NCBI GenBank assembly: GCA_017562135.1
Contig: QEYB01000062.1
Span: 310,001-374,000, forward strand
Reading direction: 5' to 3'
DNA from: Dipylidium caninum
Lineage: Eukaryota > Platyhelminthes > Cestoda > Cyclophyllidea > Dipylidiidae
DNA: 64,000 nucleotides
The notes beneath the pieces are model-generated. The model worked only from the letters and a program-made list of their open reading frames with translations. It did no database searches and was not told where the DNA came from. The position numbers were made by a program, and so were the translations under genes. Below, piece by piece: positions 33,633 through 46,660 of this stretch (within the stretch, counting starts at the first letter, position 1; each line of letters begins with the position of its first letter).

Positions 33633-36600
33633 GCTAGGACGACAGGTCCTCCGCGGTCCCCGCGCACGCCCCTCCAGTGGGCGCAGCCGCGCGAACTTCT
33701 GCCTGAGGTGGTGAGCGCAGGCAGCCTCGGACCAGATTAGCTGGGACCGAGCATCTGGGCGCATCGCCGCCTCTCCCCGCGCATCCTCGCCACCGAGTGC
33801 CAGAAGTGGGGTGAGCGCCAGTCGGCCACTGGACAACTCAGCCTGCAGCACACCAGTAGACCCGGTCCGACGGCACCTGCTTCGCCCAGGGAGTCACGAC
33901 CGATATTCCCATTCCTCTCGGCGTGGTTTAGTCGAGTCGTGACTTCCAAGCTCAGCAACTTATTTTACGCCTCGTCCTCCCCACTCGGTCTGCCCCCACT
34001 TCCCCCTCCCTCAGCGCCCCACTTAGTCCTCCACACAGGCAATAAATAATTCAATCGCACTAATTAACAACTTCATATCCCCGGAGCAGCGACTCGCTTC
34101 CTGTGCTCTCTTAATTAACTCGTGCCTGCCGAGCGGTTCAGTGGAGAGGAAGGAGAATGGCCGCGAGCTCGGATGGCCGGAAAGTTTGATGGCTCGCGCA
34201 AGTGCGCCGCCAAGCCGTGCGGGCTCAACCCGTCCGAGTTAAGCAGGGGGAAACTTCCCCACACACAAGTTTTTCTGCTTACTCAGGGAGGAGGAGTTGG
34301 AGGGCAAAGGAGTTTCTCACCAACCAGTCCGCCCGCTGTGACTCCTGACGAAGTTTAACGCGGGCCGATGGCGCAACGAGGCCCTCACTTGGAGCAGGAG
34401 ACCTCCGCCTTCCCGTGGGGCGACAGAGACGAGCGCGTCGAGTCCGGCGGTGCTTGGCCACGAGACACCAAAATCGTGGAAGAAGACGCAAAGGCATGTC
34501 GGGAGGTAGTCGAGTGCTCGTGAGCGGCTGCACTTTATGAACTACCAACAATTTTAGCGTGCCGTATGCTCTTCCTCGATAAATGGCGGGTCGGACGAAT
34601 GTCTGCTCGTGAGGCGATTTCGGCGCAGGTGGGCGTCTCCGTCCTGGCAGCTGCTGAAGAGCAGGGCCCCCCGGCGAGAGGCCAGAGCGGTGCCCTGCAG
34701 ATCGGTGCCCGAGACGCTGCCGTCTTCAGCTTTCACATCGGCCTGCCGGCCGGCCGTCTGCGGCGAGCGCTCCACGAGAGTCGAGACCCGAGTTCCGAGG
34801 CCTGCCTGGCCCCTATTCCGCTCCTCTCCTTATCCCGTGGGAAAAGTGACCCAGCACACTTCTCCTCAAGCGCATCTTGGAGGCCGTTAGGGGCCGTTCT
34901 CGGGCGATTCCATTCCAAGCCCTCGTCCGACTGGCAGAGGGGTCCGCCTACCGAGGAAGGAGGAGGGCCAATCACCCCAGCTGCATCCGTCGTCGAAGAA
35001 TACGCCTGTGGAGGGCCAAGCGGACCGGACGGGATTGTCGGACACATCCGCTATGCAAAATTTAAAAAGCCACTTAGCCGGTAAACGAAAAAGAATTACT
35101 TCATTCGCCCTGGCGCCGATGGCCAGCCAGCGGGGGGCGAAGGCGGCCACTGGAGAGGAGCACGTCGGAGGGCGTTTCCCGTCGCCTCCTCGGCAGCGTC
35201 CCCTCGGTCCGGGCCCTGTCCCGCGGCCATGTCACCTCATGGACGCCAGTTGTGTCATCTCCCACGCCAACCTTCCCCACTTTCTCGCACACACCGCGTC
35301 CCCCGACTTCGTCCCTCGAGAAGAGGCGGTCCACCACTTCACCACCGACGGAGTCAACGGATCCAGACGTGGTCCCGTGCCACCAGGCGCACCCAACTGA
35401 GTGTCCGCGGAAAGTGGCCACCGACTAGCAGGTCTGCTGACCGGTGTGCCGCCCTGTCCCATCCGGGCGGGGGGACATATGAGAAGAGACGAGTTGCCAG
35501 GCCGTCTGCCTCTCCACCAGCGCAGGTGCGTCTTATTTGCCTGTCCGACGGCTGGCCGCCCCTCCATCTCCTCGCATTCCGCCGTGCCAGTGTGGCGGAG
35601 GGCGAAGACCGCCTGGTCCCAACTTGGAATTCGCCTCCTCCTGACCGGTCATTTGCCCGCCTTCCACCAGATGTCGCCCGCGGCACGGCCTCAGAGCTCA
35701 CGTCGGCTGGACGGCAACTGGTCTGCATGGCCTCGGGTTGCCCTTTGCACTTTCTCCGGCGCCTCGCGATCGTCCGGCAGGCCTTTCCAAAAAAACCCTC
35801 TCTACATTACTTTCCATGATTTGTCTACTTGGAGAGAACGCGCAACCTCTCATTAGAGTGGCAGTAGAGATTGCAGCTGAGTTTTGACGGCCCGAGTCTC
35901 CTCTCTAATTATCGAGCAAGCCTCGATGCACGAATGCCCTGTCGGCGCCGTTCCCTGGGACTAGAGCGGCGCAGCACTGCGAGGCTCCTCCTGACCTCCG
36001 CCGCCCCTCACTCGTCCTCCGTCCGTCAGTCCGTCCGTCCGTCAGTCCAAGGCTCCCCCGGCCCCACCCAGCCCCGCCCCCTCCCTCTTTCCTCGCCTTC
36101 CCTCTCCTGGCACGTCCAAGGTTTTTTTTGAATGCATTAGGAAGGAGACGAAGGGCAGATCAGGCGAAACTCCATGAGGCCTACTAACCTCTACACTTGC
36201 AGTTGGACTGCTAGCTTTCACAGTTAAACAAAATGCGAATGATCCGACGTGTGCCGTGAGGAGGGGAAGTGTATGGACTCGGCGCGCCGAAGGCCCCTGG
36301 CCGCTCACTCGAAGGGATTTCCGCCCAATCCCGGTCCTCTTCACTTGTCTCCCATCCGCCGTTGGCGCCTTCGTGGGCGAGTTGGCCGAGGGCAAAGTCG
36401 TCCTCTCCAACTGGGCGCCAGGACGGGCGAGTTGCTCGAACGAAACCCTCCTTTTGCCACATTAGCCTGCCAGAGCATCTCCAGCGTGAGGGCGGAGGGG
36501 AGCTGCGCCTGTCGGTTCCCGTGGCAGAGCGCTTCCAGCCTCTCTCGCCACTGTATCCACCTGTCGCAGCCATCTGTTGCGGTTTAAGGCCGCAGACACG

Positions 36601-37365
36601 CCCACCGCCGCCCCGACGGCCAGATGGCGCGCGGGCCGGCCACAGGCCCGGCCTTCGCTACATTTTGCCGCCGCCCACCTGCTTCTGCCGTGTCCGGAAC
36701 AACCATTCCCGCGCCCGTGACAGAGGAGCGGAAAATAGTCGTGCCAGACAGGGGCGGAGGGGCGGGGGAGTTTCACATGGGGAGAGGAGGAGTGGGGGCA
36801 CGTCAAGCGGCAGGCCAGGCAGCCGGCAGTTCCGACTGCAGACACACGCCGTGGGCATCCACTCACTCGGCGTCCTCTTGCGCCCCAACCGGGTGCCCGG
36901 CCACCTCGCCTTCTGCCCGAGCCTGCGGAGGTTAAAGTCTGTCGGACGCTATCCGCCAACCCGGCGAGTAGCCTGCCACAGCGGTCGAAATTTGCGTCGG
37001 AAAAGCATCCATGAGGTCGACTGCCGCGACGGACGAGGACTCAGCGACAAGGCTTCCGCGCGGTTAACGGAGGTAGGCGCACCGTCTTGCGTCAAGCGAT
37101 GCGTCCTAGGAGTTCTTTCACTCTCGTGAAAGCTGGAAGCGCAATTAGCAACCCGCGCCGCACGTGATGCCACGCACCACGACGAGGGCCTTCGCGGCCA
37201 ACCACAACGGCGGTGGAGCGAAGTCTGCCGCCACGTGACGGGGCGGAAAAACGGCGGCAGCGCCGCCAGTTGGCGGCAGTCGTCCCGACGACGCGGCACG
37301 CCGACGTTTCCTCAAGTGGACAGCCGTGCCAGTGCCCATTGACATTCACCAGCGGAATTCCCCTC

Positions 37366-37389
37366 CCCAGCCTCTCACTAGAGGCTGGG
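37366..37389. repeat. Hairpin, second copy
   Basis: CCCAGCCTCT-CACT-AGAGGCTGGG, the reverse complement of the hairpin in the left repeat copy. All ten stem pairs are intact. Confidence 0.9.
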
Positions 37390-37400
37390 ACGCGACTCCG

Positions 37401-37470
37401 CCTCGCCCTCGCCCTCGCCCCCGTCTTCGTCTCCGTCTCCGTCTCCGCCCCCGCCCCCGCCCCCGCCCCG
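37401..37470. repeat. Degenerate CTCGCC / CGTCTC / CGCCCC hexamer array
   Basis: Successive six-base units change from CTCGCC through CGTCTC to CGCCCC. The left repeat copy has a much shorter version, so the tract has changed in length since the copies diverged. Confidence 0.8.
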
Positions 37471-38540
37471 CAGCGGCCCCCTCGTCATGAAGTGGTCACT
37501 CAGCGTGGCAGCACCCACCATCGCAGGTGCCGAGGCACTGCCACTTTGTCCGCCACCGAAGGCGAGGAAGTCGTGGGACTGTGATACACAATTCCGACTT
37601 GGCGATGACCACCCACTGACTCTGAAGAGAGTTGTCCTCTCCCAACGTCGTTACTGTACCGCCCTCTGCCAAATCATGAATTTCTGCTCATTTGCTGAAG
37701 CCTCGGGGCACCCGTCTTCTCGCGTAACCTGCTGTTGCCTCAGTTCGTCAGCCAAGCATTTGCGACGCCTTCACGAAGTTCGATTAGACTGCATATTCCC
37801 AGTGAAATGTCGAATAGAATGGACGAGTGCCTCTTAGGCCTCCTGCGACACAACAAGGCGTCCGGCTCGTGTCCTCCTGAGCTGCCAACCCCTCCGCACT
37901 CCCCGACCACCGAGGGCAACTGGGGCGGCAGAGAGGGCGGCGGAGACGCTTCTCCCGCCGGCAGAGCAACCCGCCCGGAGTGCTCAGCCCCGCCTGACTG
38001 CCTGCCAGCCAATGCGTGCCCCGGACGCCGAGGCACCTCCGCGTTGGCAGGCTGCCAGGACGACGAGGTGCGGAGCAGAAGCGTCGCAGACAGTCCCCGC
38101 GCCCACGTATGCGCCCCCGCGGACGACGGCTGCTGTGGCCGGAGGAGCCCCTACCTTCCGCGTCGAGGGGACCGCTTGAAGAGGCAGCTTGGGGGGAACA
38201 ACTGGGCGCTAATCTCCGCGATGCTCGCCAACGCGTGTTCGGCCTGGCGGAGAGTGTGCGTGGCTCTGCGGCGCACAAAGATAAACTGCAAAGTTCACTA
38301 AATGTTGGAATTATTGTCTGCAGCGCGGTATCTCGACCATCTACTCTGGGAAACAGTGCCCGATGAAATCGACTCTCGGGGAAGGAGACGACTCACCTCA
38401 AGGGGGAGTTCGCCAAGTGAGAAATGCACACGGCAAGGCGGTCTGCGGAGTGTCGGAGAAGGAGGCGCAAGTGGCCCCGTTCGCCACGTGGCCGCACACT
38501 CCGGAAGCAACATTTTGCGGCCACCCAAAGCCAGACTGTG

Positions 38541-38588
38541 GAGGAGGAGGAGGAGGAGGAGGAGGAGGAGGAGGAGGAGGAGGAGGAG
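38541..38588. repeat. (GAG)n microsatellite
   Basis: About 16 uninterrupted GAG/GGA units in GC-rich DNA. It gives poly-Glu, poly-Gly or poly-Arg in chance frames, and no gene is supported here. Confidence 0.9.
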
Positions 38589-40619
38589 CCGAGGGGGAAG
38601 AGGAGACTGTTCACTCCCGAGCATCCTCGAGTGCGCATCGCATCCAGCTGGGAACGGCCGCCAATCGCCCTGCTGCGCTGACGGACTCACCCATCCTCGA
38701 CCCCCCAATGGCCAGTCACCCTCCCCCCGCCGCCCCATCAACTCCCCCCGAACGCCTCGGAGCCTTTCTCAGCGTCCACGCGCTGTTGTCATGCCTACAA
38801 CTGCAGCAACAACAACAGCACCAACAAAGAACCTTTGAAGTTGCCTTATGTAACGTCGAGAGGGCCTCCCCGTGTAAGACAAATGGCCAGAGCAGGTAGA
38901 CTTTTTGCCCTCCCTTTTTATGGCCCACTCAAGACTCAGGCGGACGCGGCCTGGTGAGTGGGCGAGTGGGCGGGCGAGGCAGCGGAGGAGGGAGGGGCGG
39001 GGCGGGGCGGGGCCCGACAGGACCGGACCGGAGTGGGCCGGGCTAGGCCAGGCGAGGCCATAAAACGAGTGTCGCATCAACTTGGCTACTTCTACAATGG
39101 CGCCATTAATTTTAATTATGGTTGGCTGAAGGAGGCCTTCAATGAAGTCGGCAGAGTGCGAGGCGGCCTGGGGCGTCAAACCGGCGGTTGAGAAGCCCTC
39201 AGAAGGCCTGCTTTTTTTGGTGTTCACACACCTCCTCGCCTGTCGCCGGTCAAATGTAGAAACCGCCAAAACAGTTGATCATCAACGTGTTGGATGCCTA
39301 TTTATGAGACGATATCGAGGACACATCAAAATGCGGCCATTACTACTGCGACTCCGAGTGCTCCACGTGGAAGCTAGTCAAATCAGGGCTACAGAGTCGG
39401 TCAACCTTCAATACATGCTCGTAAATACACACAGCCTCCACTTCGTCCGCCTCAGCGGCCTCTGTGCCACTGAAGCCGTGCGAACTCCTCGCCGGTCTGG
39501 CGCTTCGTACGCGAAATGTTCAACTTTTGAGCCAGTCGAGGTGACCAGCGGGCCTGCCTGGTGTGAGGCTAAATTGCCCTCTCTTTAACGCTTGGCCAGC
39601 AGCAGCCCTCTCCCGAGGGGGCAGGTGGGGGGCGGGGGCAGCGATATCTGGCGCGGCCAATTGGTCGAGGAGCAGAGCCGTGCACGGCGACGCGTGGATG
39701 AGTAACACTCCGCGTTGAGTCACCCGCACGTCGAGGCCTCGCGTTATCGCGGGTGACTCATCGATCGATAGGCGATGGAGATCGCTGGTCGAGGCGCGGC
39801 CTGAGCGCTCGCGTCGAGCAGCGGGGCTGGCGCGCCTCGCCCGCGGGGCACCTTCGCTTCTCTCGTCGCCCTTTTTTGTAGCATTTGGGACAAAATTTCG
39901 CCCAGTTGCTCCGCGCATGGTCGGGCAAACGAAGCTGTTATTTCGCTGTCAAAGGGGGTGGGGAGGGCGGAGGGAGGAGGGAGGAGGGAGGGTGAAGGAG
40001 GGTGGGACTGGGGTGGGGATATATTCCCGCATGCACCGGTCAGTGATTCATGATTTATTAATGCGACTTTGTCAAGACCTGCGTATACCCGCGTGTGCTT
40101 GTGCCTTCGTGCACGCGTGTACATGTTATAAAAGTCCTCGCCCTCTTGGCGTGAAATAATGAGAATCTGGGATGAAATGTTGGCTGTGCGTATGAGTCAC
40201 TCAGTCGTTTTGAAAAGGCACATTAAATGACAAAATATCGTAAGTTCGCCTCTCCGCCCCCCTCACTGAAAGGTCACTGAAGCCTCCCTCCCCGGTGCAC
40301 ACGAGCGCAGCAGGGCTCCGGATGAGTCTCCCTCCTGCCCGGCGGAACTGCTCCCGTCCGCCCCGCCGTCGTCCCGTTGGCGAGAAGCCGCCACGACGAC
40401 CTCCTTGGGCAGAGAGATGAGAGCAGTCTTATTAAAAGTGACAAAGGGGAGGCAAAAGAGGAACTCTTCATACGGCGATAATGAATTAATTAATTAGCGC
40501 TACACTGGAGCGAAGCGTCTGTCTCCCCTGAAAGACCTTGTTTTCACTGTCCTCCCACGAGATAGTTGTTATCTCGATGCCTGTTTTTGCGCATTAAAAT
40601 GCCCCTGGGAGGCATGGCT

Positions 40620-40626
<7 letters not shown>

Positions 40627-40652
<26 letters not shown>
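40627..40652. repeat. (GT)n microsatellite
   Basis: About 13 GT units in succession, in non-coding sequence. Confidence 0.9.
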
Positions 40653-41631
40653 TGTTTTGCTCGTTTGCTCGCTCCCCTGCCAGCGGCCCGATGTCGTGCT
40701 GAGGCGTGGGGGGTGGGGTGGGGGGCTGTGCTGGCGATGCCTCGGTGAAGTTCCTGCCGCAATGTCGATCCGCCGTCCTGCGGCCCCGGCGTCGTGGAGA
40801 CGGGGAGCCACGGGGCCGGTCGGGCGCACGAAAGTCTGCTATTCGAAATGCCACCTTCCGGGAGGCACGCAAACACCATTTCACCGACAGCACCATGTTG
40901 TAAATAAACACGGGCTGTCGCGTTGGAAACACCGAAACGGGCGTTCTTGTTTTAGCCCGCATTCAGCTGTGCGTGGATACTTTTGCTTATTCGAAGGTGA
41001 TAGATCTCCTGGTTAGTAATTTCTTTAAAATTTCCCGCATTACTGCTTCATCTTTCACCTACTTTTCTGGTACAAGGTCCACTTGCGCTATAGCACTGGG
41101 GGAGCTTATAACGACGTTGAAGAAGCATTCGGCGGCGGATCCACTGGTGGGGAAGCGCTCGAGCCTGTTCCCAAAAATTTTCCTTCCTCGCCTGCGGACA
41201 GCGATGAGGGAGAATGGGAGTCGGGCTCTAAGGAGTCCGATCCACCCGCAGAACCTTCGTGAACTTGGGTGCAAACTGAAAAAGAGGCAGCTGTTCTGCC
41301 GCGCCCGTGTCGAAACAGGATCCGCGTGCAATTGGTGGAGAGGAGGAGTGGACTCCTCCGCGGGGGCCGCGCGGACGGGGGCAGTCCTTCCAGCGACAGA
41401 CCCACTGCGTCCTCCGCCGTGAGGTAAACCCCGTCGCCCCCTCCTCGGTGCAGAAGGGCTGCGATCGCGGGGGGCGGGGGGGCGGGGGGCGGACAAGAGG
41501 GAAGAGAGGTGGGCCAAAAGCCCAATGGGCACACAGACGGGAAGGCGGTGCGCAGAAGCGCCAGTGTGCGGTCCGCCTCCGTCCCGCGCCTCAACGCCCG
41601 CCCCCCCCCCGCCTCTCTCGTCCTCCCCCCC

Positions 41632-41675
41632 CTCGCCTCGCCTCGCTCCGATTCGCCTCGCCTCGCCTCGCCTCG
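41632..41675. repeat. CTCGC pentamer tandem repeat
   Basis: Repeated CTCGC units with one interruption (TCCGATT) in the middle. It follows a long C-rich stretch. Confidence 0.8.
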
Positions 41676-44600
41676 CTGCACGGGTCTGGCAAGCCGCCAA
41701 GCCTCCTAATGGCCTTTGCTAAATCAGCATTGCGGCCGGCTTAAATTACAACCTTCGGGGAGGCGAAACAGGCTCTCTGAGGCATTGCTCTTCGTATCCC
41801 CGTCGGTTGTATTACCGAGTGAGGACGACACAGGATGGAGCAGAATCAACCGCGCCTCGCCGAAGTGCGCGGCGGCGTGAACGCCGCGGATCTGAGCGGT
41901 GGCAGACGTCCGCTCCGCCACGGGTGAGTGCAACGGGCCCCGAAGCGGCGAGCCTCGGTTTGGCCCTCGTCTCGCGGAACTCCTTCTTCCGCCTTTGTGT
42001 TTTAGGCAAACCACATGCTCGAGGAAAGCGCTCCTACAAATTAAATCCCGTAGTCCTCTAATTCACCCCGACGATTGCGTTGTAATTAGCAAAAAAGGGC
42101 GGACAGGCGTAATTTGAAAGTGGGATCCCCTGCTTCCTGTTTCCGCGTAGGACGAGGCTCGTGCGTTCTGCCGATTCTCCCCCCTCAGGGTTCAGTCGGC
42201 ACGACCTCCTCTCTCCGCCGGACACCGCATTCTGCCTCCCCCGCACGGTGTCTCGCTGTCACTCCTGTCAGAGTCCGGCCTGCTACAGGTCTCGACTTCA
42301 CCGACGAGCCTCCTCGTCCTCGGGCGTCGCGTCCGCCTGCGTGGCTGAGCACAAAAGCCCACTCTGCGGGTGGACTTCCGCCTCCCTCGCGCCGACTTTA
42401 CAGCCCCCGCACGACAGCCACAATTGCCCTCCCGCGCCAGCAGGCGCCTCAGCCCGCGGAAGGACCTCCCAACCGCCGAATCACCGACCGCCCAGGGCCA
42501 CGGTGCGCGACTTGGTCCTTCTCGGTCAGTGCCGCCGGGCTGTCCTCACGTTAAAAGACCAACCGCCCAAAAAGCCGCATTGCCGTGGCTCGGTGGTCTC
42601 TTTTCCTAGCAAATGGCCCGCTTTGGTGCGGGTGCACTTCCCCTCCGGCGAAGCAGCCGCACTGCAGTCCAAGCCGCCAGCCATGAACCCAAAAGGCACC
42701 CGCTGGCCGCCGTGCCGACGTCGCATTTGCGGGCTGGCGCCATGTCAAGGTGGATTAACCACGACCCGCGTGGCGAAGAGCTCGCCCAGTCGGGGTCGGA
42801 GTCGATGCCCACTACCGGCGCATTTGCTGGGGAGAAGGAGGCAGTCAAGCTCGCAGAGGCCTTCTGCCCACGCTGGACAGTGGAGGAGGCGTTGCCGTGG
42901 TCCGAGGCTTGTTGAGGAAGGGAAGAGGTCTTGCTCCCAGTTGGGAGGCCACCGGTCGGCTGAGGGCGCTCGTCGGAGTCGCCATCAGGCGGCGGAGGAG
43001 GCGGTATTCGTCACGATGGTCGTCGTTGCGTGTGTCCCATGAGGGACAGCCACCTCGAGCGAGTGGAAGGCATGCTGGCGCGCAGGTAGCTCGTGGAGAC
43101 GGTGGTTGACGGGAGGAGACGTGTCCGACGCGTCGTATGAATGTCTTGAGCCGAGCCGCCTTCATTCTGAATTCGCGTCATCGCCACGTGCCAATTTGTC
43201 CCAGCAGCATCGCGATTCCACTTGCCAACCGGGCCGAGAGACCGCCCACTTCTCCCAAAAATCCATTTCCCGGAGATGTGAGAAGCGGAAGCCCGACCGA
43301 AAGTCGGGTTGCATTAGGCGATGAGAGGCGCCTGGCTCTCCTGTTCCATGGACTCACCGACTGCGAGTCCGCCGCACAGCAGTCTCTTGCCATCCCCATG
43401 AGCGCGGCGTGGAACAGTGGTAACCGCGTTTGATTGCACAGCAATTACACTGCGACGCGTAAGTCGCCACCGCCCGGCCCAGACGCGCTTCCTCGGATCC
43501 CACCGGAGTCCCGCCTGTGCTTCGTGGCGGGAGAATCGGTTTCCACTCACCTACCAAAGCGCCTGTCGGCCAGGCGGTGACGAAATGTGCCATTTCGCGA
43601 AGAAATGGCAGGTTCTGATAGAAGGCGGGGGGGGAAGCTGCTACCGCGATTCCATCCCTACGCCGCCGAGTGTAGGGGACGTGGACTTCTTGCGAGGCTG
43701 TCAGGGCGGTGTGACAGCCGATCGGCGTGAGCCGATGAAGTCACCTCGCTGACGCGTCTCTGTCGCCTTTCGTGCGGAAATGTGGGGCGAACGCAGGGGA
43801 CCGGGCGCGGGAGCAAACCATTTCGCTGGCGGTGGAGACCGCTTTCCGCTCCGGAGTGCGGCCGCGTGAACCGACGATGGGCGCAGACGGAGGGCACGCG
43901 ACGGGCGACGGTGTGACTGCCGCGGCCGTCCCCGCGAGAGGATCAGACCGGCGTCGGCGGCGGCGGTGGGTCGAGCTCCGCGGCGAATGCCCCAAATGGG
44001 TGGCGTGTTGGCGCTGGACGTCTCCTCCGCCAAGGACGTGAGCAACGGAACCTTGGAGGAAGCACATCAGGCTGGCGGGGGGCCGATCTCACCGACCGCG
44101 CACTCCCGCCGCGTGCGTGCATCACCAACCCTCGGGTGAGACACACGTCGTCTGCTGCTCTCTGCAGCGGCGCATCTGGAGCTCGGACGCCTGTCAGCGT
44201 GGAGGAGGCCGAGGAGGATCGGACGCTCGAGGAGTCGCCCACTTGTGTCAACCATTCCTCACCGCGGACAGCTCCGCCTGCCACTCGCGAGGGGCAACAC
44301 GGAGGCGGTCACTTGGACGACGACTGCGGCGTCCGCAAAGGCTGGCGTTTCGTGCCTTCGAGGCATCTTTGCATATTTCCGTCCCTGTGTTGTCGTGCGG
44401 TGATTCTCCCAGATGCGAATGCGGCAACCACTTTGGCGTCCTGCGCCTAACGCCAAGAGGAACCCACGGACTGCGCGCGTCAGTCCCGTGAGCGGCCGGT
44501 GGCGAATCGGCCCCACGAGAGGGCCAGGTGAAGCCGCAGTCCCCCAACGCCCCGCTTCCGGTGGGCTCCAAGGGGGCGGGAGGCAGGATGCGGGAGGTGG

Positions 44601-46149
44601 GAGGTGGGAGCAGCGTCTCCCGGCCGTCTTGGTCGAAAACGGACTGGGATCGGGGCGAGAAGGCATGCTTAATTAATGCTCTCCAGCAGCCACCTATCGC
44701 GAGTTCGCGCCCTTCAGTCGAGGCAAGTGCCTCGCAAACACGCCCATTCACATTAATTATGCAGGAGGACGACGCTGGGTGGGTGCTGCGTCTGAGTGGC
44801 TCCTCCGTTCCTCAGGTGCGGAGAATTTGGGAAAAATGCACGGCCGATTTGGGCGAGTCTCAGAACCGTTCGCCCGAAATGCGGCGGAGAGCCAGTTTGT
44901 GCAGGAGACGAGGACCCGAGGAGGACGGCTCTCGCTCGGCCCCGTGGGCAGCCTCGGGCGAGGCGTTGCGGACCGCCCACGAGTATCGCGGTTCCCTCGG
45001 CCTCCTCCACCACGGCGACCTGCGCCTCGATGCAATCGCTCAGGCGAGGAGGCACTCGCCGCGGCCTGCCGCAGAGGCTACGACGGTTGCGGCAGGCGAA
45101 AGTGGACGATCCACCCGTTGCGCTTTCGGTGGAAGCCGGGCGTCTTTTGCCACCGTGTTAACACCAGCAAGTGGACTTTGGGTCCTCTCGAAAGCCAGCT
45201 TTGTTCCTTGGGAGGCCACGAGGCCTGACAGCCGAGCAGCCATGGGACTCCACGGAAACTCCCCCTCCGCCCAAGGACCGCCGTCGTGGCCTCAGACCGT
45301 GCGACGCAGAGCGCAGGCTGGCAGCCTGGTTGACTGCCGCGCTTTCGCCATGCTGCCTCGCCTGCCCCTCTGGAAGGCCCACGGCTTGTGCCTCCACCGG
45401 ACGGCGTCACCTCCGCAGGTTGAGAAGGCCGCCCTCAGGGCCCTGGAGCGCAGATCCTGTTGCTTCCTCTCCCGCCCCCTCTACGTTATTCCGGTCCATG
45501 AATTACGGACGCATTTTAGACGATGGAACCCCAACTGCCACCGTCCACTGGCAGCCGGCATTTGGAAGGTCCCCGGGGGAACGACCAGAAGACTGTTTCC
45601 CACCCAGTCTGTGCACTGCGGACCGGGTCCGCCGGAGAGTTTGGCCCGTTTTTCGAATGAAAACAACCACAGTTTTATCTTGCTGCCAATAGCGACGACT
45701 TCTTGTCGGCGGGAGGACACCATTTGCATATCCTCTTAGAAAAATGCTTCAGCTTTAGACGCGAACGGTTGAACCAATTCTTGTCTGACATCTCCTTCAT
45801 TTTTTAATTTTTTTCCCGACAAAAAATTCTCATTAGGACAAAACCAAGCGACAGGCGAGGGGTGGCCGCCGAGTCCGGGGAATGAGGTCGACTCGACGGA
45901 AATTCCCAGCCTCGTTCTACAATTTTCAGTCGAGCGCCCCAAGCACCGCGTGGCCTGCCATTACCATGAGGCCGTCTGGGGTCCCTCCTCCCTCCTCCTC
46001 CCTCCCACCTTCCTCCCTTCCTTCCTCCCTTCCGCCGAGCATCGCCGGCCTCGCTTTTCTTCCACTGCTGTCTTTAGCTTATCCAGTTGGTGGCAACGAC
46101 TCCTTCGACTTGAGCTCTTCGTTCGGTTTTAAGAGCTCCTAATGCTCTC

Positions 46150-46660
46150 GTCCCTGAATCGCGCACCTCGTAAACACTGCGACACAACGTTCGCCCAATC
46201 CAGAATCCAGTTGGGTGGCTCTCGACGGCGAAGGTCCCCCTTCCTTCCGATTTCATCGTACTTAATGCACTTCTCATCCCCAGTCATCGTCCGCTTCCAG
46301 AGGCCTCGAATTCGTTCCGAGGAAGCAGAGATGCGCACATGACCGCTCGACCATCCAATTCCCCCCCCTCCCCCCCCAGGGTTCGCTCATGCACCGCCCG
46401 TCCTGACTGTTTCCGCGTCAATTCTCTCTTCCCCATATGGTCCAACAGAGTTTTCTTTGCTGAATCGAGCCTTTCAGCGATCCCCCGCGTCGTCAGATGA
46501 GGATCTTTCATCCAGCATGGTCTTAACCAGACCGTCGTCGGGAAAAATGCTCGCCCAGCACGTGGCTCATCCATCTGAAAGGTCGAAATCGCCTTTTTCA
46601 AATTGGTTCAAATCAACTTCTCCATTCCACCTCAGAAACGGTGCCTCCAGAAAATTCCTC
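46150..46660 (-). pseudogene. Broken mariner-like (Tc1/mariner) transposase relic
   Basis: Read on the minus strand, conserved mariner blocks follow in the right order but in different frames. First comes FEKGDFDLSDG (about 46576-46610). DPHLTTRGIAERLDSAKKTL (about 46450-46510) and DHMGK next resemble the helix-turn-helix ending before the WVPHEL motif. Last comes TMTGDEKCIKYDEIGRKG (about 46243-46300), corresponding to the catalytic-region TGDEKW-I-YDN block. In the last, the usual Trp after DEK is Cys. Frame changes between blocks and the missing C-terminal catalytic part show it is inactive. Terminal inverted repeats were not found. The spacing between blocks is shortened relative to a complete transposase of about 340 residues. 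Confidence 0.75.

Larger units (their letters stand above)
37245..37645 (-). repeat. Dispersed repeat, right copy of an inverted pair
   Basis: This is the reverse-complement partner of 30836-31215, about 6 kb away. It carries an expanded hexamer tract (37401-37470) and an extra GC-rich segment of about 19 bp relative to the left copy, and the conserved hairpin at 37366-37389. The two copies share a reading-frame segment (SGIPLPSLSLEAGTRLRLA), but the frame breaks elsewhere, so coding function is doubtful. Confidence 0.85.
30608..46140. other. GC-rich non-coding region, no conserved gene recognised
   Basis: Immediately after the cullin stop the sequence becomes GC- and CpG-rich and stays so. 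Stop codons are rare here, so long frames appear on both strands and in several frames at once (286 codons at 36269-37129, 293 at 42161-43042, 403 at 44528-45739). None shows a domain I know. The region carries the inverted repeat pair, G-runs and many simple repeats listed separately. Serine- and acid-rich minus-strand frames (for example around 41110-41310) could be exons of a fast-evolving protein but cannot be supported. Confidence 0.5.

Noticed and set aside
36269..37129. 286-codon plus-strand frame
   Set aside because: Same reasons: overlapping long frames on both strands and no recognisable motif.
38541..38588. Poly-Glu / poly-Gly protein encoded by the GAG tract
   Set aside because: The tract is a microsatellite open in all frames; nothing on either side looks coding.
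42161..43042. 293-codon plus-strand frame
   Set aside because: GC-rich chance frame with three or four alternative open frames over the same bases.
44528..45739. 403-codon plus-strand frame, the longest in the window
   Set aside because: It lies in very GC-rich DNA where stops are rare, other frames are also open, composition is Arg/Ser/Pro-rich throughout, and no domain, signal or repeat is visible.
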